A stretch of 49,630 nucleotides of DNA from Hyphomicrobiales bacterium (GTDB taxonomy: Bacteria; Pseudomonadota; Alphaproteobacteria; Rhizobiales; Aestuariivirgaceae): contig JAHFPK010000002.1 in assembly GCA_023266715.1 (NCBI GenBank), forward strand, positions 1 through 49,630, in the 5' to 3' direction. Below are positions 8,862 to 15,030 of this stretch, piece by piece. A model generated the notes under the pieces. The model was not told the DNA's origin. It saw nothing but the letters and a program-made list of their open reading frames with translations, and did no database searches. How positions within the stretch are numbered: position 1 is the stretch's first letter; every line of letters begins with the position of its first letter. A program made the translations under genes and the position numbers.

Positions 8862-9365
8862 ATGCCAGCCAGCCGTGAAGAGCTTTTCCAAAGATTTGCC
8901 GACCTCGGAATCGAAACGATGACAAAGAATCATATGCCCGTTTTTACCGTGGAAGAGGCCCAGTTGGTCCACCATGATATCCCCGGCGGCCATTGCAAGA
9001 ATCTCTTCTGCAAGGATGAAAAAGGCGTTCTTTGGCTCATTGTCTGTCTGGAAGACTCCCGTGTGGATTTGAAAGCAGCGCCTGCAAAAATCGGCTCAAA
9101 ACGCCTCTCCTTCGGCAGGGCCGAACTACTGATGGAAGTTCTGGGTGTTGCGCCCGGATCGGTTACCCCCTTTGGTCTCATCAATGATAAAAATGCCCGG
9201 ACAAATGTGATTCTTGATGCCCGCATGATGGAAAAGGAAATGCTGAACTATCATCCGCTGGCAAATGATGCGACGACGACAATCCGTTCCGGTGATTTAT
9301 TGACCTTCATCAGGTCTTGCGGCCACGAACCGCGGGTTGTGGCAGTAGCCGATCCCGCATTGTAA
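8862..9365 (+). CDS. YbaK/ProX-family aminoacyl-tRNA deacylase
   Basis: This 167-residue single-domain protein belongs to the YbaK/ProRS-editing fold and is most like the alphaproteobacterial ProXp-ala type, which hydrolyses mischarged Ala-tRNA(Pro). Visible signatures include HDIPGGHCKNLFCKDEKG, the central LSFGRAELLMEVLGVAPG and SVTPFGLINDK, then the C-terminal HPLANDATTTIRSGDLLTFI. The GxxxP-like VTPFGL and the conserved lysine in CKNLF fit the deacylase family. The start is ATG 8862. An upstream in-frame TTG (8844) would add six residues with no support. Related INS/YbaK members act on Cys-tRNA(Pro), so substrate choice is inferred. Confidence 0.86.
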   Translation: MPASREELFQRFADLGIETMTKNHMPVFTVEEAQLVHHDIPGGHCKNLFCKDEKGVLWLIVCLEDSRVDLKAAPAKIGSKRLSFGRAELLMEVLGVAPGSVTPFGLINDKNARTNVILDARMMEKEMLNYHPLANDATTTIRSGDLLTFIRSCGHEPRVVAVADPAL

Positions 9366-9419
9366 TTTGCTGTCAGAAGCGCCATTTTTACCCACGAAAC
9401 ACCAAACAGGCATAATAAA

Positions 9420-10340
9420 ATGAACGACATGATCATAGGACAAAATTCTGCTTCTTCGGTTCCCGCCGCTGAACTCGTCAAGGACACCGATACCAAGAGT
9501 TTTATGGCCGATGTCATTGAGGCGTCAAGGAAGGTCCCCGTTCTCGTCGATTTTTGGGCGCCTTGGTGTGGTCCCTGCAAGCAGTTGACGCCCCTTCTTG
9601 AAAAGGTCGTAAGGCAGGCCGGCGGCAAGGTGCGCCTTGTTAAAATCAATGTTGATGAGAACCAGCAGATTGCCGCGCAAATGCGCGTGCAATCAATCCC
9701 CGCCGTATTTGCCTTTGTGAATGGCCAGCCCATCGACGGCTTCATGGGGGCACTGCCAGAAGGTCAGATCCGGCAGTTCATCGACAAGCTTGGCAGCAAA
9801 GGTTCGCTGGCCGAGGAAATTGCCGCCGCCATGAAAGTTGCTGACGAAGCCATGCAGCGAAAGGCCTATGACGAAGCCCAGAATATTCTTGGACAAATAC
9901 TCAGCGTCGATCCCACCCATGTTGCGGCTCTCGCCAATTTTGCCAAATGCCAGATTGAGCTCGGCGATCTCGAAGGAGCAACAGCAACACTGAGACAGGT
10001 TCCCGCTGACAAGGCCGCAAACTCCGATGTTGTCAGTGCTAGGGCAGCTCTCGAACTCGCGCTTCACCCCGTTGACATGAGCCTTCTGGAACAATTGCAA
10101 CGAAGCGTAGCGGCCACGCCCGATGATTTTCAAAAGCGCCTCGATCTTGCCGTGGCTTTGAACGGAGCAGGCCAGAGACCTGAAGCCACTGACCAGTTGC
10201 TTTATGTCATCCGCAAGAAGCGTGACTGGAATGAAGATGCGGCCCGCAAGCAGCTCGTCCAGTTCTTTGAGGCCTGGGGTCCAAAGGATGAAGCCACCTT
10301 GCAAGGCCGCCGCAAATTATCTGCAATTCTCTTTTCGTGA
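9420..10340 (+). CDS. Thioredoxin-TPR protein, CnoX (YbbN)-like co-chaperone
   Basis: This is a 306-residue cytoplasmic protein. An N-terminal thioredoxin domain (about residues 20-130) carries the active motif FWAPWCGPCK (C50, C53). A helical TPR region (about 140-306) is marked by KAYDEAQNILGQILSVDP and a NGAGQRPEATDQLLYVI repeat. This architecture is that of CnoX/YbbN, a chaperone that protects substrates under oxidative stress. Unlike the E. coli protein, this one keeps a canonical CGPC pair, so it should retain disulfide-exchange activity, as described for the alphaproteobacterial form. It is followed 6 bases later by the LON-domain gene, and the cluster continues through Trm112 and DUF971. 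Confidence 0.88.
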   Translation: MNDMIIGQNSASSVPAAELVKDTDTKSFMADVIEASRKVPVLVDFWAPWCGPCKQLTPLLEKVVRQAGGKVRLVKINVDENQQIAAQMRVQSIPAVFAFVNGQPIDGFMGALPEGQIRQFIDKLGSKGSLAEEIAAAMKVADEAMQRKAYDEAQNILGQILSVDPTHVAALANFAKCQIELGDLEGATATLRQVPADKAANSDVVSARAALELALHPVDMSLLEQLQRSVAATPDDFQKRLDLAVALNGAGQRPEATDQLLYVIRKKRDWNEDAARKQLVQFFEAWGPKDEATLQGRRKLSAILFS

Positions 10341-10346
10341 GGACTA

Positions 10347-11015
10347 ATGAAATTCTTGAAAGACTACCACAGGCCAGCAGATTTACCTGAGAAGCTTCCC
10401 GTATTTCCGCTTCCCGGCGCTTTGCTCTTGCCGAGGGCCGATCTGCCACTGAATATTTTTGAACCCCGCTACCTCGAGATGATTTCCGATGCGCTGTCGG
10501 GCGAGCGTATTATCGGAATTATTCAGCCTAAGGACGATAGCGGCGAGGAAGCGCGGCCGGACTTGATGAAAGTCGGTTGTGCGGGAAGAATTACCTCCTA
10601 CGCGGAAACGCCCGACGGCAGAATGCTGGTGACCCTGACAGGCATCAGCCGCTTTTCCATCAAGAGTGAGATACCCGCCACAACGGCCTATCGCCAGGTC
10701 GTAGCCGACTTCAATCCCTTCGCAATTGATTTGGTGATGGATCTCGGCGCCAATGAGGTCAATCGGCCAGCCCTGCTCACGGCATTCAAGGATTACCTGA
10801 GCGCCAACAACATGAGCGCCGATTGGAATGAAATCAATGCGGCCTCAACCGAAGTTCTGGTCAATACACTCTCCCTTCTGGCGCCCTATCCCGCCAGCGA
10901 AAAACAGGCCCTTCTGGAGGCTCCCGATTTGAAAACCCGGGCCGACGTATTGGTGGCGTTGACTGAAATGGCGCTGTCAAAATCCTTCTCCGGCAAGCGC
11001 CAGAAATTGCAGTAG
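10347..11015 (+). CDS. LON peptidase N-terminal (substrate-binding) domain protein
   Basis: This 222-residue protein consists of the LON substrate-binding domain alone, with no AAA+ or protease domain. The hallmarks are KLPVFPLPGALLLPRADLPL, NIFEPRYLEMISDAL, and GIIQPKDDSGEE, followed by a helical C-terminal half (LLAPYPASEKQALLEA). Proteins of this kind are common in Alphaproteobacteria and are thought to bind proteins, but no reaction is established. The start is ATG 10347, with GTGAGGA upstream overlapping the previous stop. It sits between cnoX-like and Trm112-like genes, consistent with a protein-quality or translation-related operon. Confidence 0.9.
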   Translation: MKFLKDYHRPADLPEKLPVFPLPGALLLPRADLPLNIFEPRYLEMISDALSGERIIGIIQPKDDSGEEARPDLMKVGCAGRITSYAETPDGRMLVTLTGISRFSIKSEIPATTAYRQVVADFNPFAIDLVMDLGANEVNRPALLTAFKDYLSANNMSADWNEINAASTEVLVNTLSLLAPYPASEKQALLEAPDLKTRADVLVALTEMALSKSFSGKRQKLQ

Positions 11016-11017
11016 GA

Positions 11018-11212
11018 ATGACCATGGCTGAAGCACGCAAAGTGGATCCCAAGTTGCTTGAATTACTGGTGTGCCCGATCACCAAGACGCGCCTTGAGTA
11101 TGATGCGGAAAAACAGGAACTCATTTCAAAAGCTGCAGGCCTTGCCTATCCCATCCGCGACGGCATTCCCATCATGCTTCCCGATGAGGCGCGCGAACTC
11201 AAAAATGGCTGA
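11018..11212 (+). CDS. Trm112-like protein (UPF0434)
   Basis: This 64-residue Trm112/YcaR-like protein contains DPKLLELLVCPITKTRLEY and GLAYPIRDGIPIMLPDEAR. Only one cysteine of the usual zinc-binding set remains, at LVCP, as in many bacterial members. Eukaryotic Trm112 activates methyltransferases. The role of the bacterial form is uncertain. ATG 11018 and ATG 11024 are both possible starts. The gene starts 2 bases after the LON-domain stop and overlaps the next ORF by 8 bases, so it is in the same operon. Confidence 0.88.
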   Translation: MTMAEARKVDPKLLELLVCPITKTRLEYDAEKQELISKAAGLAYPIRDGIPIMLPDEARELKNG

Positions 11213-11561
11213 CCCCTGGCCACTAGAACTTTTGTCGAAACAACAGGGGCGAATTCTCAATGTTCGCTTTGACACCGGCGAATCCTTTGATCTCGAGGCC
11301 GAATATCTTCGGGTGGAAAGTCCAAGCGCCGAGGTGAAGGGCCACGGGCCGGGACAGGAACAACTTGTCCACGGCAAAAGGAATGTTTCAATGACCAGGC
11401 TTGAGCCCGTCGGCACCTATGCCGTGCGGATAATTTTCAGCGATGGTCATTCCACTGGCCTATACACATGGAATTATTTGGCAAAGCTTGGCCGTGAGCA
11501 CGAAGTGATTTGGTCTGCCTATCTGGAAAAACTGGCCAAGGCTGGACAGACGCGGGGTTAA
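11205..11561 (+). CDS. DUF971 protein (gamma-butyrobetaine hydroxylase-like N-terminal domain)
   Basis: This 118-residue protein matches the DUF971/GBBH-like_N small-domain family. LNVRFDTGESFDLEAEYLRVESPSAEV is followed by VGTYAVRIIFSDGHSTGLYTW and the terminal LGRE. In eukaryotic carnitine-synthesis enzymes this domain is a zinc-binding N-terminal module. Stand-alone bacterial versions are of unclear function, though they are sometimes associated with Fe-S proteins. ATG 11205 is chosen over the upstream open frame because the upstream residues overlap the Trm112 frame and look unlike protein. The 8-base overlap indicates translational coupling. It ends 4 bases into the convergent UbiH-family gene. 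Confidence 0.87.
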   Translation: MADPWPLELLSKQQGRILNVRFDTGESFDLEAEYLRVESPSAEVKGHGPGQEQLVHGKRNVSMTRLEPVGTYAVRIIFSDGHSTGLYTWNYLAKLGREHEVIWSAYLEKLAKAGQTRG

Positions 11562-12781
11562 ATATTATCGCCGCGCAGCAATCTGGGCAACGAACCCGTT
11601 TGGCCAGCGGCTTCCCTTGCAAATACCTGCTTCAGGCCAGTCAACTGGTTGGTTGCCCGCAAACCAATGTCACGCAGAATCCGCAACAGCGAAATGTCGT
11701 TGGAAAAAAGCCGGTTGAACCCGTCCATGCTGGCAGCCGTTGCCACCGTATCAAAACGCCGCCAGGTGGAATAACGTTCGAGCACGGCCAGGCCGCCAAT
11801 GTCCTGTCCCAGCGCGTGGGCATCAGCCACACATTCCGCCAGTGCCGCCACATCGCGAAGGCCAAGATTGAGACCCAATCCCGCAAGCGGATGAATGACA
11901 TGGGCCGCATCGCCAACGAGAGCCAGGCGGGGACCATGAAATTCCTTGGCGAAAAACATCGACAGCGGATAGCCCTGCGGCTTGCCGATCAAGGTGATTT
12001 TTCCGAGATGACCCCCAATCTCGTTTTGCAATTCAATCTCAAAATCTGGAGCAGTCAAACTCAGAAGCCGTTTTGCCTCGACGGTCCCCTTGGTCCAGAC
12101 AATGGAGGAGCGATTTCCAAGCAATGGCAGGATTGCAAAGGGACCGACGGGGGTGAAATGTTCTTCAGCCCGTCCATTGTGAGGCAACTCATGATCAAAT
12201 GATGCAACGATTCCCATCTGTTCGTAAGCCCATCCGACGAGTTCGATGTGTGCAGCTTCTCTGCTGGCGGATTTTCCGCCATCGGCGGCAATGACAAGGC
12301 TGCAGGAAAATTGCGCGCCATTCGCAAGCTTGAGTTTAGCAAGCCCTGGGGCAAAGTTTTGCTCAGTGACGCCATGACCCGTTACCAGCGTGATGTTTGG
12401 CGACGTTTCGACAGCTGCCAGTAGCCCCGCCAGCATATGGCGGTTCTCCACCATGCAGGCTGATGATTCGCCTTCGCCAAACTGCAGCAGAACCGGCCGG
12501 TCGCCATGTCCTGCACCGTCAGTAACAATAATTTCGCGCATCGCCTGCGCCTGCTGCCCAACGTGATCCCAAACCCCCAGAGCCTCAAGCATCCGCCGGG
12601 AACTGGCCGTTATGGCGGAAGCCCGGGCATCATTGTCAGCCGAAATACTTTGACAGGGATCCCTGCTGTCGACAATTGCAACAGAAAGCGGGCGCTTGGC
12701 CCTGTGCCCCCCAAGTGCCAAGCCAGCGACAAGTCCATTCAAGGCCGCTCCCACAACAATCACATCAAAGCGCACGCTCAT
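11558..12781 (-). CDS. UbiH/UbiF/COQ6-family FAD-dependent monooxygenase
   Basis: This 407-residue flavoprotein hydroxylase probably acts in ubiquinone ring hydroxylation. The N-terminal dinucleotide motif reads VVGAALNGLVAG, which has Ala where GxGxxG has its second Gly (position 13). The DG motif (LVIAADGGKS) and the FAD-binding GDAAHVIHPLAGLGLNLGLRD are intact. Which ring position it hydroxylates cannot be read from sequence. Alphaproteobacteria often carry UbiL/UbiM-type variants with different regioselectivity, so no symbol is given. The gene is single, convergent with the DUF971 gene and divergent from glnK across a 209-bp gap. Confidence 0.86.
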   Translation of the reverse strand: MSVRFDVIVVGAALNGLVAGLALGGHRAKRPLSVAIVDSRDPCQSISADNDARASAITASSRRMLEALGVWDHVGQQAQAMREIIVTDGAGHGDRPVLLQFGEGESSACMVENRHMLAGLLAAVETSPNITLVTGHGVTEQNFAPGLAKLKLANGAQFSCSLVIAADGGKSASREAAHIELVGWAYEQMGIVASFDHELPHNGRAEEHFTPVGPFAILPLLGNRSSIVWTKGTVEAKRLLSLTAPDFEIELQNEIGGHLGKITLIGKPQGYPLSMFFAKEFHGPRLALVGDAAHVIHPLAGLGLNLGLRDVAALAECVADAHALGQDIGGLAVLERYSTWRRFDTVATAASMDGFNRLFSNDISLLRILRDIGLRATNQLTGLKQVFAREAAGQTGSLPRLLRGDNI

Positions 12782-12941
12782 GATTTGATCAGAAACGCCT
12801 AATCGATCACCTCGTCAAGATACTGCATTAAAATTAAGCAATTTGGAGTTATTGCATGAAAATGCAGCAGATGTTTGCGTGCCCGTCAAGCATCAAAATA
12901 AAAATCCAAATCATAACAAGAAGTTAAAAATGGTTCCTAAT

Positions 12942-12957
12942 TGGCACGGTTCTTGAG
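12942..12957 (+). promoter_or_regulatory. Sigma-54 (RpoN)-type promoter of glnK-amtB
   Basis: TGGCACG (12942-12948), four bases, then TTGAG (12953-12957) match the -24/-12 sigma-54 pattern with exact GG-N10-G spacing. The deviation is A instead of C at the second base of the -12 GC. It lies 34 bases upstream of the glnK start, where an Ntr-controlled promoter is expected. A short palindrome, TGCAT-N4-ATGCA (12853-12866), lies about 80 bases upstream. It could be an activator site, but its spacing is not that of a canonical NtrC site. Confidence 0.65.
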
Positions 12958-12963
12958 AATCAG

Positions 12964-12980
12964 CTTCCGGTTATCGGAAG
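12964..12980 (+). promoter_or_regulatory. Hairpin overlapping the glnK ribosome-binding site
   Basis: CTTCCG (12964-12969), loop GTTAT and CGGAAG (12975-12980) form a perfect 6-bp inverted repeat. Its right arm contains most of the Shine-Dalgarno sequence GGAAGGA (12976-12982), which lies 8 bases before ATG 12991. A folded leader could partly hide the ribosome-binding site. The effect is inferred only. Confidence 0.45.
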
Positions 12981-12990
12981 GAATGTATCT

Positions 12991-13329
12991 ATGAAATATA
13001 TTATCGCGATCATAAAGCCTTTCAAACTTGAAGAGATCCGCGAGGCCCTGGCGGCCATCGGGGTTCAGGGCATTACTGTTACCGAAGTCAAGGGGCACGG
13101 CCGCCAGAAGGGCCATACGGAGTTCTATCGCGGCGCGGAATACGCCGTGAGTTTCATCCCCAAGGTCAAAATCGAAGTGGCGGTTGAACAGTCCATGGCT
13201 GACCGGGTTGTGGAAACAATCCAGGCGGCGGGTCAGACCGGCCAAATCGGTGACGGCAAAATTTTTGTCTTGCCGCTTGAGTCCGCCGTTCGCGTGCGGA
13301 CCGGCGAAACCGGCTCTGCCGCCCTTTAA
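12991..13329 (+). CDS. glnK: Nitrogen regulatory protein P-II (GlnK)
   Basis: This 112-residue PII signal protein senses 2-oxoglutarate, ATP/ADP and, through uridylylation, glutamine. It binds AmtB to block ammonium uptake. The T-loop contains the uridylylation target Y51 in EFYRGAEY. The B-loop TGQIGDGKIFVLPLE and C-terminal RVRTGETG are canonical. Assignment to GlnK rather than GlnB rests on linkage: amtB starts 23 bases downstream, an arrangement conserved across bacteria. A sigma-54-type promoter and an RBS hairpin lie just upstream. Confidence 0.95.
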   Translation: MKYIIAIIKPFKLEEIREALAAIGVQGITVTEVKGHGRQKGHTEFYRGAEYAVSFIPKVKIEVAVEQSMADRVVETIQAAGQTGQIGDGKIFVLPLESAVRVRTGETGSAAL

Positions 13330-13352
13330 CACGATTAACAAAGGACAGTGAA

Positions 13353-14879
13353 ATGACATTTCCACCAAAATTACGCCAACTCCTCGTCGGCTTGCCGGCC
13401 GGATTTGCGCTCACGACGATCCTGACAGCAGCCCCGGCCTATGCCGCGGCTACCGTAAACAAGGGCGATACCGCCTGGATGCTCGTAGCCACAGCCCTTG
13501 TCATTCTCATGACAATCCCGGGTCTGGCTCTGTACTACGGCGGTCTGGTGCGCTCCAAGAACGTGCTGTCCGTATTGATGCAGGTTTTCATCTGCTTCTG
13601 CATGATCGCCCTGCTCTGGTTTGCCTACGGCTACTCGGTGGCCTTTACCAATGGCACCCCCTATTATGGCGGCCTCTCCAAGGCCTTCCTGGCGGGCGTA
13701 AATATTTCGACGCTGGCGGCAACCTTCTCGAAGGAAACCTACCTGCCGGAATTCACCTATGTCATCTTCCAGCTGACATTTGCGGCCATCACCCCAGCCC
13801 TTATCGTCGGCGCCTTTGCTGAACGGATGAAATTCTCAGCCGTTCTGTTGTTTTTGTTTATCTGGTTTACTTTTTCCTATCTGCCGGTGGCTCATATGGT
13901 CTGGTGGTGGGCAGGCCCCGACGCCTTTACGCTCAGCCCTGATAACATCGACATGGTCAAAGCTGCGGTAGGTGACAGCGCCGCCGCAGACTTCCTGGCC
14001 AAGCTTGCCGCAGCAACCGACGACGCCGCAAAGGCTGTCGTTTTGGCTGACTATGGTGCGGCCGTGAATGCCTCCAACGGCTGGTTGTTCAACTGGGGTG
14101 CCATCGATTTCGCCGGCGGCTCGGTTGTGCACATCAATGCCGGAGTGGCCGGCCTCGTCTGCGCCCTCATGCTTGGCAAGCGCCTAGGCGTTGGCAAGGA
14201 AGTCTTGGCTCCTCACAATCTGCCCCTGACCCTGATTGGCGCCTGCCTCCTTTGGGTGGGTTGGTTCGGCTTCAATGCCGGCTCAAACCTCGAAGCCAAC
14301 GGCCTTACCGGCCTTGCCTTCCTGAATACGATCCTCGCAACCGCTGCTGCAGCGCTGGCCTGGACCGCTGGCGAATGGGTGACCCGCGGCCATCCCAGCC
14401 TCCTGGGCGCCGCTTCTGGCTCCGTCGCGGGCCTCGTGGCCATTACCCCGGCTTGCGGCTGGGTAGGGCCCATGGGTGGCGTTGTAATCGGCCTGCTCGC
14501 CGGCACTATCTGCCTCTGGGCGGTGGTATGGCTGAAGGGCAAGCTTGGCTATGACGATGCTTTGGACGTCTTCGGCGTTCACGGTATCGGCGGTATGCTT
14601 GGGGCCCTCCTCACGGGTGTCTTCGTAAATCCAGCCTTGGGCGGCATGGGTGTGACGGACTATCTCGCTACAGACACGTCATCGAAGCTCGTTGACTACT
14701 CCTTCTCGGCACAAATGACCGGGCAGGTTGTTGATATCGTGACCGTGGTCATACTGTCAGGCGTTGTCAGCTACGTGGCCTTGCTGATCTGCAAGTACAC
14801 CACGGGCCTGCGCGTTGAGGAACAGGAAGAGCGCGAGGGCCTCGATATCGGCTCCCATGGTGAGCGCGCCTATTCGTAG
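13353..14879 (+). CDS. amtB: Ammonium transporter AmtB
   Basis: This 508-residue inner-membrane ammonium channel has a cleavable signal peptide (hydrophobic run ending AAPAYAAA at about residue 32), followed by about 11 membrane helices. Recognisable segments include GLALYYGGLVRSKNVLSVLM, the histidine of DFAGGSVVHINAGVAGLV, and the second pore histidine in FGVHGIGGMLGALLTGVF. A longer loop near residues 190-230 is Ala/Asp-rich. The ribosome-binding site is AAAGGACAG before ATG 13353. It is the second gene of the glnK operon, and a strong terminator follows. Confidence 0.96.
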   Translation: MTFPPKLRQLLVGLPAGFALTTILTAAPAYAAATVNKGDTAWMLVATALVILMTIPGLALYYGGLVRSKNVLSVLMQVFICFCMIALLWFAYGYSVAFTNGTPYYGGLSKAFLAGVNISTLAATFSKETYLPEFTYVIFQLTFAAITPALIVGAFAERMKFSAVLLFLFIWFTFSYLPVAHMVWWWAGPDAFTLSPDNIDMVKAAVGDSAAADFLAKLAAATDDAAKAVVLADYGAAVNASNGWLFNWGAIDFAGGSVVHINAGVAGLVCALMLGKRLGVGKEVLAPHNLPLTLIGACLLWVGWFGFNAGSNLEANGLTGLAFLNTILATAAAALAWTAGEWVTRGHPSLLGAASGSVAGLVAITPACGWVGPMGGVVIGLLAGTICLWAVVWLKGKLGYDDALDVFGVHGIGGMLGALLTGVFVNPALGGMGVTDYLATDTSSKLVDYSFSAQMTGQVVDIVTVVILSGVVSYVALLICKYTTGLRVEEQEEREGLDIGSHGERAYS

Positions 14880-14902
14880 GTCCTGATATCCCTGGCACTA
14901 AG

Positions 14903-14930
14903 AAAAAGCGTCCCTCGCGGGGCGCTTTTT
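14903..14930 (+). terminator. Rho-independent terminator after amtB
   Basis: A 12-bp stem, AAAAAGCGTCCC (14903-14914) with GGGGCGCTTTTT (14919-14930) including one G-T pair, encloses loop TCGC. The T run ends the right arm. It lies 24 bases after the amtB stop and closes the glnK-amtB operon. The matching A run on the left arm would allow weaker function on the opposite strand. Confidence 0.9.
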
Positions 14931-14941
14931 CATGTCCGGGT

Positions 14942-14992
14942 TTAACCCTGCTTTAACCATGTGCCTTCAGACTGCCGTTAACTATTTGTTAT
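14942..14992 (+). promoter_or_regulatory. Tandem CtrA-type boxes upstream of ftsK
   Basis: Box 1 is TTAA (14942-14945), a 7-base spacer, and TTAACCAT (14953-14960), a perfect match to TTAA-N7-TTAA with the extended right half. Box 2 is TTAA (14978-14981), a 7-base spacer and TTAT (14989-14992), with one mismatch. They lie 39-89 bases before the ftsK start, where the promoter should be, and just after the amtB terminator. CtrA is the cell-cycle response regulator of Alphaproteobacteria. That it controls this ftsK is inferred from the motif. Confidence 0.6.
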
Positions 14993-15030
14993 GGCCCTGT
15001 GAGGTGATCTCCGGGCTGACGGAGAAGTCC

